A stretch of 64,000 nucleotides of DNA. It comes from Isoetes taiwanensis (taxonomy: Eukaryota; Streptophyta; Lycopodiopsida; Isoetales; Isoetaceae). Both the position numbers and the translations under genes were made by a program. The stretch is from the NCBI GenBank assembly GCA_021234155.1, contig JAJEKV010000014.1:12939836-13003835 (forward strand), written 5' to 3'. Shown one piece after another: positions 47,740 through 58,640 of the stretch (within the stretch, counting starts at the first letter, position 1; each line of letters starts with the position of its first letter). The notes beneath the pieces are model-generated. The model saw only the letters and a program-made list of their open reading frames with translations, was not told where the DNA came from and ran no database searches.

Positions 47740-48660
47740 ATTGTTGTTTTCCGCATGCATGCAGGCAGTAACCCATATGTCAAAAGCCTTTATCTTGCTT
47801 TCATAATAGAGCCAGTAGTATCAAATCTAAAGTCATGGAGCTCGTGCTACATCTCTGCTGGTAGCTTCGAATGTGGAATTAACCATCTCAGCGCCTTTAT
47901 TAATTTCATGGTATTCAATTGGCAAAGCGGCTGCCAGCCAGTCTGTTAAAGCAAACACTTGAAGGTGATCAGCCATGCCCGGTATCAAAACGGAGATTAG
48001 CTCCAGAAAATTCTAGATGCTGATGAATGGGAATATTCAAGAATGCATTATACCAGCAGGTTTCTTGAAGGGTCTGATATTATGAATCCCACAGTTCGAC
48101 TGCTAAGCGCCCTGCTTGCTTGCTACTTGCTGCTGCCAAACTAGCTGAAGAAAGAGAAACTTCGTTGTTCCATGCAAGACCAAGAATGAAATCTGTGTGT
48201 CTGCCTTTTTCGAACTTCGAATTCTGATATGAAAAAGCATGCATGTTTTAGCTGTATGATTTTTGGAGAACGATATTGCACAATGAGCATATTTCCTTCA
48301 TAATGCCATGGTGATTATCTATAATACCTTCTTTTTCTTTTTCTTGCCAGCCCTCACATCTTTTTCTTGGCCTCCTAAGACAACCACAGGTAACCTCGTC
48401 CGACTTCCTTAAGCTTTGACATAAGAAAAAATGAAGCAACTGCAAAGACTTAAACCTGATGCCATGTCATGCTTACAACATCCAGATCCCAAATTTCAAT
48501 TTTTGTTGCATTGAACCAACCGCCACGTAATTCCCTGGATCAACAAACATACATCATTGGTGACCGAATGAGACAAACTGAAACATTCATAATACTCTTA
48601 CCTTTCTCGCCTCTGTTCCGACCACAATTTCATCATACCAAGGTCAGCACACTCTTCAAT
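47740..48660 (-). pseudogene. PWP1-like: PWP1-like WD40-repeat gene remnant (minus strand)
   Basis: PWP1 (periodic tryptophan protein 1) is a conserved WD40 protein linked to ribosome biogenesis and chromatin. Read on the minus strand, blocks follow its order. CGRNRGEKG (about 48597-48622) is joined across a short intron (GTAAGAG ... TTGATCCAG) to NYVAVGSM and, after a one-base frame break, KIEIWDLDVV (48475-48540). Then LPVVVLGGQEKDVRAGKKKK (about 48330-48392) ends at a possible donor. HTDFILGLAWNNE (about 48155-48200) is a first WD-repeat signature, AVELWDS (near 48090) a degraded repeat end, and ESKIKAFDIW (about 47765-47795) fits a late repeat. Frame breaks within exons and a stop just upstream of CGRNRGEKG indicate a pseudogene. 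I could not find the acidic N-terminal part. Confidence 0.6.
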
Positions 48661-51324
48661 TCTCAGACCTATGTTTACAGAAAAATTATTTTCTATATTG
48701 TGTTCGAGCATCCATTCATTCCCGACATATAGTGCACTGTTCAAGAAGAAGCCCGAAACTCACGAGACCAAGTATGATGTTGCTCACTTTAACAACACCG
48801 CATTACCCCAGCAGCTCTGCCAATGTGAAAGTCATAAATCCGTATTAACCTCCATCAAAACAATTCTGAAAATAGAACAAAGCTCCAAGACTTGCAAGAG
48901 CTCCTGAAAATAAACCAAGTATCTTTTGCATAAATGCAAATGGGTAGAAGACATCAAGCTTGCCAATGGACTTGAACCATATCTGCAAATGGCACACAAT
49001 CTAAAAATGTCAAATATCATTTCAATAATCCTGAATTTCTAACATATACGACCATAATCCCAATTGTCGATCAACTTACTAATTGTAGATAGGATAGGAT
49101 GGTTCAATTGCTTCTACATATTTTCCAAAGAAGTAACATGAAATGCACTTTCTGGTTTTGTGCAAACAATCTCTTACTCTAACTACTATCAAGGTCCGGC
49201 ATCCACGCCATGTCATCCTTATATAACCTCACCTTTGCAGGATTTATATGATCCACTTGAACCTCCCCCTGCCATTTGAAAGAGTCATAGAAAGACGACC
49301 TTTGAGGGACAATATGCTCACTGGCAAACATTTAACAGGCAACAAAACAACGTAAACCCTACAACTTCATATAACCATGTCTGCATGCAAAATCCATATA
49401 AAGATTGTGATGGAACAGCAATTACTTGCATCTACCACATTGGCGAAAGGTATTCAGCGCTATCCTTTTCCCAGCTCCTCGCTCCAACGAGAATCACAAG
49501 CTATGAGGGACAAATAACGGCATTGCTTCTTGCCATCCCTAACTACGTTACTATATAAATCATTTTAACAAAGAGGTTTCCAAGAACTTGCACTTTATCC
49601 AACAATAGAAGCAAGCCCAAACTAATGCCCAGCAATGAAGCAAGCTGGAAATCATTTTCTTTACCTACTCCAACCCCATCACGACGCTTGTAGAATTTGA
49701 AGAGGTGCTATTAGATATGCCCCACGATAAGATCGGGCGATGGAGATTAGATGACTTGATATCATGGCAAATCTTGTGTCTCAGCTCTATCAAACAAAAC
49801 TGCATACTGACAATGACCATTCATTAAATGACTAACTAGAATAATCATCTTCTACAATAACGAACAATAAAAAAATGGCTTCTATATGCACAAGACATAC
49901 TAAAGATGAGTTTAAATCTTCAAACAAAATCAACACATCTCAAAGTCTAGAGTGACCATGCAATTTAGGCCCTCAATGAAGAACGGATTTGAAGCTACAA
50001 AAAGGAAATGCAAACAAAGACCATCTTTTTGCAGTCTAATGTACCTTAAAATCTGCGTCATATGGCAAAGACCTTGGAGGCGGTCGAAATGTGCCAAAGA
50101 GAGAGCTGTTGGATGTTCTTGGAATAAGACCAGACATCAGACATAAGATGACTTGATGTGGTGGCAAATCTCGTGTCTCTACACTTACAATGTCAATATA
50201 TGTCAACATTGCACTTCTATTATATCCACTGGGAAACTGGCCGTCAAGTGTGGCATCTTGATAAAAAAAATGCTTTCTATATGCACAACTACATCCCCTC
50301 CTCCAACGTAGCTTCATACTTGACTGCATTGTAATAATAACGCAAAATCAACAATGCAACCTTGCTATAAGACCTGAGTTAAAATGAGGATATAATGTAC
50401 AGACAAACTAGAATGAAATATGACAGTACAACTTAACTACAATAGCATGATTAGACGAAAAATCACAGAAGAACTCAAAGACTAAACATTCCACTCATCG
50501 GATTAGTATTGGACCTGTTGTATCCAGATTTCCTTGCTACAGGTCTGTGGCTCGGGCTGTTGGCATAATTGATACCCTCAAATACTAAGCAAAGAACAGG
50601 TCTGTGTCTTGGGCTGTGGCTCGGCACTTCCGAATTAGGTTCAGCGGCGAAAAGAAGATCAATCGTCCGGAGCCCAGAAAAAAATCCAACTATACGTGAT
50701 GAAATTTGATAATTAGAAGGAAAAAAGAGGAGTACCGGAAAGGGAAAGCAGGGGCGGCTTCATTTGTGGCGGAAGATCTGGCGACAGCTTCAAAGCAAGC
50801 AGGCAATCTATCGAGAAGCAGATAATACCGGATGATGATCTCTGGCATGCGACCTGATCATGCCGCAGCTGCCACAACCCTGAATTAAGAAAGAACGACC
50901 AGACCAAACATTCACAGTGCATTTCGAAGACATTTTTTCTGTTACCTAAGATACTTCGTTACGGCGCCCTTTGTAATGGAATCCACAATAACTCTCGTTA
51001 AGAAGTGAAGGCATGATGCGCAGGTGCCCAAGCAAGCAGGCTACAAAATGAAAAAAAACTTTGAGGTCTTTCGGCATTTTAGCAGAACCATAGTTCAGCT
51101 GGTTCTGATTTGGCTCCACCAAGAACTGCGTTCAGAAATACAACCGACATACGAGATAAATTTGTGCATTGTGATCTGAATAAACAAAACAGAGATCGTC
51201 TGCTTGAAGCCTCCGCCATGGTTCAAATTTTCCCCTTTTTTTTTTAACGCCACCTCACGAGAGCACCATTAATTTTTGCTGCAACCCACTTTATCGCATT
51301 GATTGCACTTAATTTGTGCGACCA
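48661..51324. other. Possible decayed exons on the minus strand, no firm gene
   Basis: Some minus-strand pieces look exon-like. One is at 49280-49390 (RSSFYDSFKWQGEVQVDHI ending at AAG|GTGAGG); another at 48900-48985 (TTTGCAG| then IWFKSIGKLDVFYPFAF). Another open stretch at 50470-50715 contains GFFSGLRTIDLLFAAEP. I cannot connect them to PWP1 or to one another in one frame. Direct repeats of tctgtg(g/t)ct(c/t)gggctgt occur near 50540-50625. The rest shows nothing recognisable. Confidence 0.3.
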
Positions 51325-51442
51325 AATCTCGACCGTTGATCTAACACATCCAACGGGTGACATCAAAAGCCCCAAATAAGGGGGTTGCTTTGGGGCTTTT
51401 GTTGTGGACCGTCGATTGTATACACCGACGGCCAGGATCAAA
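51325..51442. repeat. Imperfect inverted repeat with perfect 13-bp hairpin core
   Basis: The core caaaagccccaaa (51364-51376) pairs perfectly with tttggggcttttg (51389-51401) around a 12-base loop. Outside it, roughly 35 further bases on each side pair imperfectly (ctcgaccgttgatc against the complement of the cgacggccagg side). A small foldback or MITE-like element is likely; a terminator reading is not appropriate in a plant genome. Confidence 0.75.
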
Positions 51443-52485
51443 ATCTCTATGGACAAAAGTTATTGTATATATATTGATATCAGTTAAGGAAAAATTACCA
51501 AAATGCCCCTCCACATTTACAAAAAACTCTGACAATACCCATGTATACAAATACCCATGTATTGTATAGTATTTTTTAAAATTTCCTTCCAAGCAAATTG
51601 AAATTTACCAAAAACACCTTTCAAAATGAAGACCCCCTACATTTTCTCTTTCAGGCATCACGTATGGGTTAAAGCCCTTCTTGTTCTTCTTCTTCACAAT
51701 TTATAGTCCTTTTGCTGGCCGTTTGGCGTTGTAAAAGCAATTTTAAACCTTAATTCACTACTCCTGATTATTTCGGCAGATTCAATATGCAAATTTTCTA
51801 GATAAGATACTTGATTTATGAGATTGTTACAAGAGTCACAAGAACACAAGGGGGGTTCATTGTGGGTATTATATAATGTGCCTGGGTGACTCGTCGGGGT
51901 GTTTTTTCCACCCATTTTCACACGTATACGTAGGCATTAGGGAGTTTTTGGGCCACTACTTCGGGTAAATTTCGTACGGATGAAGGGGTTAAATTTAACT
52001 TTCATTCGGGATTTGTTAGCTTTATCATTAAGCCAGGGGGGTTCGATTATACGTGATGAGAATGATAATGAAATAGAAATGGAGATAGATCTACAAGAAG
52101 AAGAAAAAAATCTAAGAAACTTAATATAGAAGCATTGACCTTGTATACTCCACATAAGGAAGATGATGATAATGAAGATGATTCTGAAGACGAGGATGAG
52201 GATGAGGATGAATCAAGGTTGTCTGACATAATGCCATTTTTGGTAAAAGAAAATGCCACGGGCAATAGAACCGACATTCCTTGGATGTGAGTGTCCTTTC
52301 TCACGTCTCCTATTTATTTTATCTCTTGTCTTATTTCTAGTCATCGACGTTCTTTTGAGCTCCTGTGGCCTTCAATGTTTTTCTGCATGGTCTCATTTCT
52401 CGGCGTAACACTATTTCCTCCGAGATAGTAGTTGTTATTCATTTCTTCTTGGCATGGCATTGTAGCCTCCGAAATAATATTTATT
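51443..52485. other. Flank with an acidic low-complexity frame
   Basis: A plus-strand frame at about 52156-52289 reads an acidic run (EDDDNEDDSEDEDEDE) and then SRLSDIMPFLVKENATGNR before a stop. It could be a gene end or simple gat/gag expansion; no partner exon is seen. Near the right end (about 52410-52475) occur two inverted relatives of the ctcggaggctacaacgccatgccgag sub-repeat found inside the adjacent TIR element. Confidence 0.4.
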
Positions 52486-53060
52486 CCTAGGATGGGTCCT
52501 ATGATACAATCAAGTGAAGTGAAGTGGTGTTCTCATTGAGCTTTGTAAAATAGTTGAGTACAAATTCCCCTACTCAGAGTAGACCTTCTGAAAAAACTTG
52601 AAATTTGAGTGCTCCGAAACTAGACAATCATCGAGAGCACAACGAAACTAAGGAATACACGATAAAAGTGAGAAAAATTGGCGATCGCTTCTCATCGGGT
52701 CGGGTTTTCGAGGAAAACCCTAATGAGAGACGATCATCAACGCTCTCGAAGAATGCCGTTAACATACGTCAGCCGAGAAGTGAGGTGATAATACAATATG
52801 ATGGCGCTGACAACTGAGAGAACTGTAAGAAATGGAAAGTCTGAAAAGGAGAATGACCCATTAGAAAGTTAGAAGCTGCAGGCATAGGCACACGCCAAAG
52901 TGCAATTATCAAGAATATAATAGCACTCGGAGGCTCCAGGGCCACGCCGAGGAAGAAACATAGCCGACCAGTCGGGAACCGTCCGCGAAAAAAGACCATC
53001 ACGGGAAAGCATCCGACTAGTGCTGTCTCGGAGGCTACAACGCCATGCCGAGGAGAAAAT
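52486..53060 (+). repeat. Left long terminal inverted repeat
   Basis: About 575 bases align with the inverted sequence of 56423-57096. Shared landmarks are gtggtgttctca, ttgagctttg(g)taaaat, ttgagtacaaatt, gctccgaaactaga, cttctcatcggg, aaaccctaatgaga/aaacctaatgagaaa and ctctcga. Toward the inner end it contains three imperfect ctcggaggct...gccacgccgag units. Confidence 0.85.
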
Positions 53061-56000
53061 ACAGTCTCAGAGGCTACAAGGCCACGCTGAGAAAAAAAAA
53101 AACTATGCAGACAAAGCTGACGGCCACAGAGCCATACCATAGACAGAACAAGGGCGTCGCATACAAATGGGTTAAAAGAACTCATGGACCAATAACTAGT
53201 ACTGAAGTCAATGGGGCAAATGGAGTAACTAAGTCAATGGGAAAGAAAGGAATGAACTAAGATAGAACATATATGACTGACCAGACTAATCGCATAAGGG
53301 CACGAAGACAAGACTAAGTAAGAAACCATCATAAGGGAGCAACCATAACAGAGGAGCAAAATAACAAACCGAGATTATAGAGATCAATCCATATCACGAA
53401 AATTGTTCAATAAAAGCTGAATTCAACCTAAGGTAGATATAAAGATGTGCGATGATCGACAATATCCAAGAACAACAAAAGAAAGATCTCAGAAGTGGGT
53501 CCAAGCGTCCAAATCCCATGCAACCAAAGGAGTTCCAAAAGAAGACGCCACTAAGAATGGAACTAATGCCCATACATATCTGTAGATAGAAGAATGCATT
53601 CAAATCGAACCAAATAGGCAAGAAAAAAGGAACCATGTAAAAAGTCTAAGGCAAGACATCATGTAATACAAACATTATCTACCAAATGCATATGACAAAA
53701 TATGCATCAACCATATTGTTAGAATGTCAGAGATCAAATAACCGGTATAAATGACACTATAGATAGCCTAGGATAAGGCAATTTAAGATGAACATCACGC
53801 GCCAACTATACGATCTAGAGAATGAAATATAGCAATCAACAAACAACTTAGAAGCTCAGAAATTACGAATGATCCCGATCTTCTGAGCCAGAGGATGCAG
53901 ACATGACGAATGTGCACAGCAAAAGCTTTCATAAAAATGATGATTCGAGTTACAGAGAAATGCATCAGAATCCTAACCAAATGAGCCCAGAAAACTATAC
54001 CTATAGGTTGTAATTAAGCATCGAACTATGAACAATCCCAAAGCTAAAAACTTTCGAAGAGGAGAAAAACGACGCTACAAGACTTCAATTGGACGAGGGG
54101 GAAACAAACTAGGGAGCACCCGACAATAAGAATGGAAATATTTCAATAACAGTACAAGAATCATTAAAAAGAACCTTCATTTCGTGCTCAAGTCCACATG
54201 TTAGAAGTATAAAGCCAGAGAAACATGTGTCTCATGCTCGAGAACCCTAGTGTGTATAACAGCAAAATAAAGTCACAAACCCCACGCATAGTGATCATGT
54301 TGGACTCATGATGTTACAAAGAATACCATGCAAACTCGTATTAGAAAGACGAACAAACCTACGTTGGTAAATAATGAAGACAAATATGCATTTGTAGGAA
54401 GGGTCCTATGATTACCCACATGGCTAAAGACCTAACCAAACAGTATGCAACAAAGTAGCCTAAAGCATGCGTGAATCTAAAGATGCAAGACGGAATTGAA
54501 AAATCGGAATTTCAAAAGCAAGTGCCAAAGAATGTACTTAGACTATGTGCTTTATATGCAAGATGTTACACGCTTGTCAAACCAGTGCGCAACCTCTATG
54601 CCCCTAGCTTCTAATGCAATTGGTCACAAACAACTTGAGAACGCGCAAGTCTACCACAAGTCCTGGTCTTAAGCAACTCGAAGATCAAAATTGAAAAAAA
54701 AAAAGAAAACAACAAAAACGAAAGGATATAGAATAAGAAACACTGAGCCTTGTGACAATGCGAAACATGCACAAACCCCATAGGACTTGCCAATGCACAA
54801 AACATGCAAATATAACACCCGACAAAAAAATGTGTCCACGTCATCACTGAGTTGTCAAGAAGTCACCATCATCATGTAGCCTTACCATGCAAAACGAACC
54901 ATAATTCGAAGGGAACAATTCGCCAATGCTTGTGCACTGAACCAAGGGTACCACCATATAAAAGATGCTAGAATCCACATGTCGACTAGGTATCTAAGTA
55001 TAGAAACGAAAACATGTTCCACTAAATTGCCCTCCTATAGTCAGGAAGATATGTATGTTATGCTAATATAGCCCTTAGATAGTCAGTATGAGATACTTAA
55101 GGAAAAATATTCGCACAGATGGGCACCACCGCTATGAAAAAGTGAACCATGATAGACACTAAAAAATAAGAACCACTAGAATGCACATGCATAAGAGACT
55201 GCTCAAAAAACAACGCTTGATAAAACCGAAGCAATCCTCTTGAAAATAAATCAAACAATTTAATGACCTTTGTATGAGAGAAAAAATCATAAGAACAAGT
55301 AGTAGTGTCATAATGGAAACTAGAGCCTAGAGCAAATGTATGAGAAAGTCAACATGACAACCATTACCTGATACTACAACCAGAGGGCACTGCAGACTAA
55401 GGAGAAACTAGAAGTAATACTAAGGATGCCAAGGTAAACTTTGGAAGGTAAAAACCAAACCCAAGATAATGCTTAAGGGTTTAAAAAACTATAGGAAGAA
55501 GGTGAGCACCCGAAAACTGGGGGCTCACCAGCGATGGCCATCGAAATTTGTAGCAGAGATGTGGGCCGACTACTGTGTGATCCGAGATATCCTGGATGGC
55601 TGCCACGTCGTCTTGTGATGTAGCCTAGGCAGGTGTGGTCAACAAAACAAACAAGGCGGTGACAGATATAATCCGGAAGGCTGTAAGGCGGCCTGTTGCA
55701 GAAGAGAAGCAAGCCAGAAATAAAATAAGAAAGAAGAATACAAGGCGGTGCATGGAACTAGGTAAGATTGAGGTAACTGATCTAACAACAACCAGAATGA
55801 AAAAGAGACTCCAGCCAGCAACAACCCATCTATATGGTACACTGAATTTACCAAAGTCATCAACCAAAAAGGGGACGAATCAAACCTGGCAACCATGAAT
55901 CATAGCAAACCCCAGAGGCCTCCAAGGGCCAACCTTTATCAGTCAGACCTTGTTCAAAAATTCCATCGCAGACCCAGAAGATAAACAAATCCATCGATGG

Positions 56001-56422
56001 GGTTTAAAATTCCACGACATACCCAAAAAGATAAACAAATCCATTGATGGGGCACGCAACTTGGTACCAAGCCCTCAAAACGCCCAATTCGATCTACAAG
56101 AATGTATCAGAAATGAATCAACCAAAAAAGATGAACAAAAATCAAACCTGTGATGGAAGGCAAAGTCCTTTGGCAAAGCCAAAACTATTCAAGAAACCCA
56201 GATCGGATCTGGATCCAGCAGATATGGAAGCGAGCTCAAGCGAAAGATGATTATGGAGGGAATAGAAGAAACTTGTGGAGGCAAAAGAGAAAGAATGAAA
56301 AATGAGCTCAAGAGAATGCCGATGACTGGAAAAGAAGAATGAAGCAGTATAAATAGGAGAGGTGGAGAAGGGCAGCCCCATCCAAAAAATGTCAGTTCTA
56401 TTGCGAGAATAGAACCGTGGCA
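53061..56422. other. Interior of the TIR element, no transposase seen
   Basis: About 3.3 kb of A-rich plus-strand sequence with only short frames. One plus-strand frame at 55635-55898 (87 codons, strongly basic: many K, R, T) and its minus-strand shadow are the longest. None resembles a transposase. A two-unit repeat around agataaacaaatccatygatgggg lies at 55955-56052. The interior may be captured non-coding sequence or a decayed transposase gene. Confidence 0.5.
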
Positions 56423-57096
56423 TTATTCATTTTTCGCAGCATGGTGCCGTAACCTCCGAGGCAGCAATAATCGGATGATTTTTTTCGCAATGGTCATCCT
56501 GGGGACAGTTCCTTATTCATCAATTGTTTCTTTCTCGGAATGGCCTTGGTGCCGCCGAGCCTTATCATATTTTACTATTCTTTTATGCTTGGCAGACGCC
56601 TTGCTTAATGCTCCTAACTTTCTGACGAATCACTCTCCTTTTTAAACTTTCCTTTGCAGGTTACTTTTGAAGATCTCTCGGTTGTCAGAAAGTGAGAGGT
56701 CGAACTCCATCATGGGGATATCTGTCATCATCTTGGTCTTAGGACATTTCTCGGCTAATGTTCGGATGCTACATGCATACCTCGAGAGCATTGATGAATC
56801 TTTCTCATTAGGTTTTTTTTTTTAAACCCCCAAGTGTGGGGTTTTTTTTATCCCGATGAGAAGCTGTCACCAGTTTTTCTCATCTTGGCCTCGCTTAAGC
56901 AGCGGATAGATCATATTTTAATCTTGATTTCCTCATCTCCATCGTCCTCTTAATGATGGTCTAGTTTCGGAGCAATGTTTCTCAATATTTTCATATTTTT
57001 TCATCCCGTCGGGGAATCAATTTGTACTCAATGATTTTACCAAAGCTCAATGTGAGAACACCACTCAAGTTGTTGTGTCATAGGATCCATCCGAGG
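56423..57096 (-). repeat. Right long terminal inverted repeat
   Basis: This is the inverted partner of 52486-53060. It is about 100 bases longer because of small insertions, including a pair of ttttttt/aaaccccc strings near 56812-56850 that themselves form a short hairpin (aacccccaagtgtggggtt). The outer ~120 bases are the best conserved part. Confidence 0.85.
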
Positions 57097-57146
57097 AAAA
57101 TAATATTTATTGCTAAGTGATATACTTAAGAACCCAACTTCGCTAG

Positions 57147-57891
57147 GTGTGTGCAAGGGAAGACAAGATTATCAGCACCTTGGTTGAATGGTGGGTAGAA
57201 GTAGAAGCATATTTTGTGGAACACCTTAACAAGGAAATGCTTGAGATGACTTCTTATATTGGTAATGCTATTAAGGTTAAGGAAGCCTATGAGAGGTTGG
57301 AGACATGTTGTGCTCAAGATGAGCATAATTTGCCAACAGAAAAAGAATTTCAACATCTTCCTGCAAAGATCTCAATAACATCTAGAGGTTTGGTAGGCTT
57401 TTCCATCAATCATGGCAGTATAAGCCTCATGGATTTCGACAAATTTGAGTAGACTTTTCCATCAATCATGGCAGTATAAGCCTCATGGATTTCGGCATAA
57501 TCTCAAGATGTCTTCTTTGTGGGAAGTCGATGGCTTCTCTTGCTGACATACACAAAGTGGACAAAAAAGTTTAAATGACTTCACTCTGCTGCGATATATG
57601 TCAAGGTTTACTAACAGTGAGATTATCATCTTCAAAAGGACTTTCAGTCCAAAAGGAGAAGAGTTAGTGTATTACATTCGTGCAGTGTCCATACGATTCC
57701 TGACTGCTAACACTGAAAGGATGATAGCACTTACGAGGGATGTGGTGTTAGAATATTTTTACAACCAGATAGGCCTGCATGCGAGCACCATATTTAATTT
57801 CTTAGCGGCTTGGAACATTCGAGGTTGGATGATGGGCTTGTTGACCAAATTTTTGGCAAATCTTGGTCAACATAGAAGAATTGCACTCTAA
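57147..57891 (+). CDS. Unrecognised plus-strand open frames (possible gene fragment)
   Basis: Two plus-strand frames follow each other: 57147-57452 (101 codons, with VEWWVEVEAYFVEHLNKEML and KEAYERLETCCAQDEHNL) and 57598-57891 (97 codons, with KGEELVYYIRAVSIRFLT and VVLEYFYNQIGLHASTIF). Composition is protein-like and the two might be exons of one gene interrupted by the 56-bp doublet at 57396-57497. I recognise no family. The second frame runs into the direct-repeat block at 57839, so its end is probably repeat sequence. Low confidence that either is expressed. Confidence 0.3.
57396..57497. repeat. Tandem doublet, period 56 bp
   Basis: Two units share cttttccatcaatcatggc and agtataagcctcatggattt. 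They are nearly identical. Confidence 0.94.
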
Positions 57892-58640
57892 AGGTCCGGG
57901 GACATCAAGGGGCTAGATACATTTATACTTCTTGTTAGAAACCAAGGGCCTATATTAAGTTGTGTTAGTCGTTAAAGCAAGAGGACAAAATTGGTTATAA
58001 GGAGAAGAAAACCAATTTGCCAAGACATTCATTCATCAAGACATTTGCCAAGAACTTATTGTCAAGACATTCATCATTTGCCTTGTTACACATCACAAAC
58101 ATACCCATCTCTCTAAGGCCATTGCCCCATTGCATGTAAGCCCTACCCCACAAAATTATCATTACTTTTCTAAATCTTTCTAATGGCACATACCATTATG
58201 GTGTTGTTATATAGTATAAATATATGCTTATGTGCATACTACAAGTTATATTTTGGTGTTGGAGTACATTTTAAAAACTTCAAATTACTATCATTTTTAA
58301 TAGGTTTGGAGGGTCCGTTAAAACCCTCATTTTCTTAATAGGTTTGGTGGGGCCGTAAAACCCCCATTTAGCTTTTCTTTATGCCAAAGAAGAGTAACTT
58401 ATTGTACTTGAAACATGAAAAGTGTTGAAGTTGTTAGCCAAGGGGACCAGCCATATCTTTTTGTTTGGGCGTGATATTGACCGAATTTTGGCAAATCCCA
58501 GTCAATATAAAAGAATTGCACTCTTGGGGGCATCAAGGGCGTATATTCATTTGTGCTTGTTGTTAGAATCCAATGGCCCATTTTAAATTGTGTTAGTTGT
58601 TAAGTAAGAGCACAAAATTGGTTATGAAGGAGAAGAAAAC
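57839..58640. repeat. Direct-repeat pair carrying an inverted ttgacca...tggtcaa motif
   Basis: 57839-58012 and 58473-58640 are diverged direct copies (shared gaattgcactct, gttagaa, ccaa(g/t)ggcc, ttgtgttagt, caaaattggttat and aaggagaagaaaac). Each starts with a small inverted repeat around ttttggcaaatc (ttgacca/tggtcaa, or attgacc/cagtcaat). A looser form of this start appears near 60293. The spacing of about 630 bases and lack of coding between them could reflect LTR-like or satellite-like duplication. Confidence 0.7.
58048..58434. repeat. Direct repeat, first copy (mate at 60787-61211)
   Basis: This copy runs from acttattgtcaagacattc to gaaaagtgttgaagttg. The mate has a 44-base segment in place of a short acaaacat-type string near its start. 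In this copy the sequence continues as ttagccaagg; in the mate, unrelated GC-richer LINE sequence follows at once. Confidence 0.88.

Larger units (their letters stand above)
52486..57096. mobile_element. Large non-autonomous TIR transposon (MULE-like)
   Basis: The two ends are long inverted repeats, starting CCTAGGATGGGTCCTATGA on the left and CCTCGGATGGATCCTATGA on the right (reverse complement). A 14-base direct repeat, aaataatatttatt, flanks both sides (52472-52485 and 57098-57111). The total length is about 4.6 kb. Long TIRs plus a flanking duplication of about this size fit Mutator-like elements, whose target duplications are usually 8-11 bases; AT-rich chance extension may explain the excess. 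No transposase (no DDE-like or SWIM region) is readable inside, so it would depend on an autonomous relative. Confidence 0.78.

Noticed and set aside
52156-52289. Acidic frame taken as the missing PWP1 N-terminus
   Set aside because: It is on the opposite strand from the PWP1-like remnant and lies upstream of an unrelated transposon; the acidic run is simple-sequence gat/gag.
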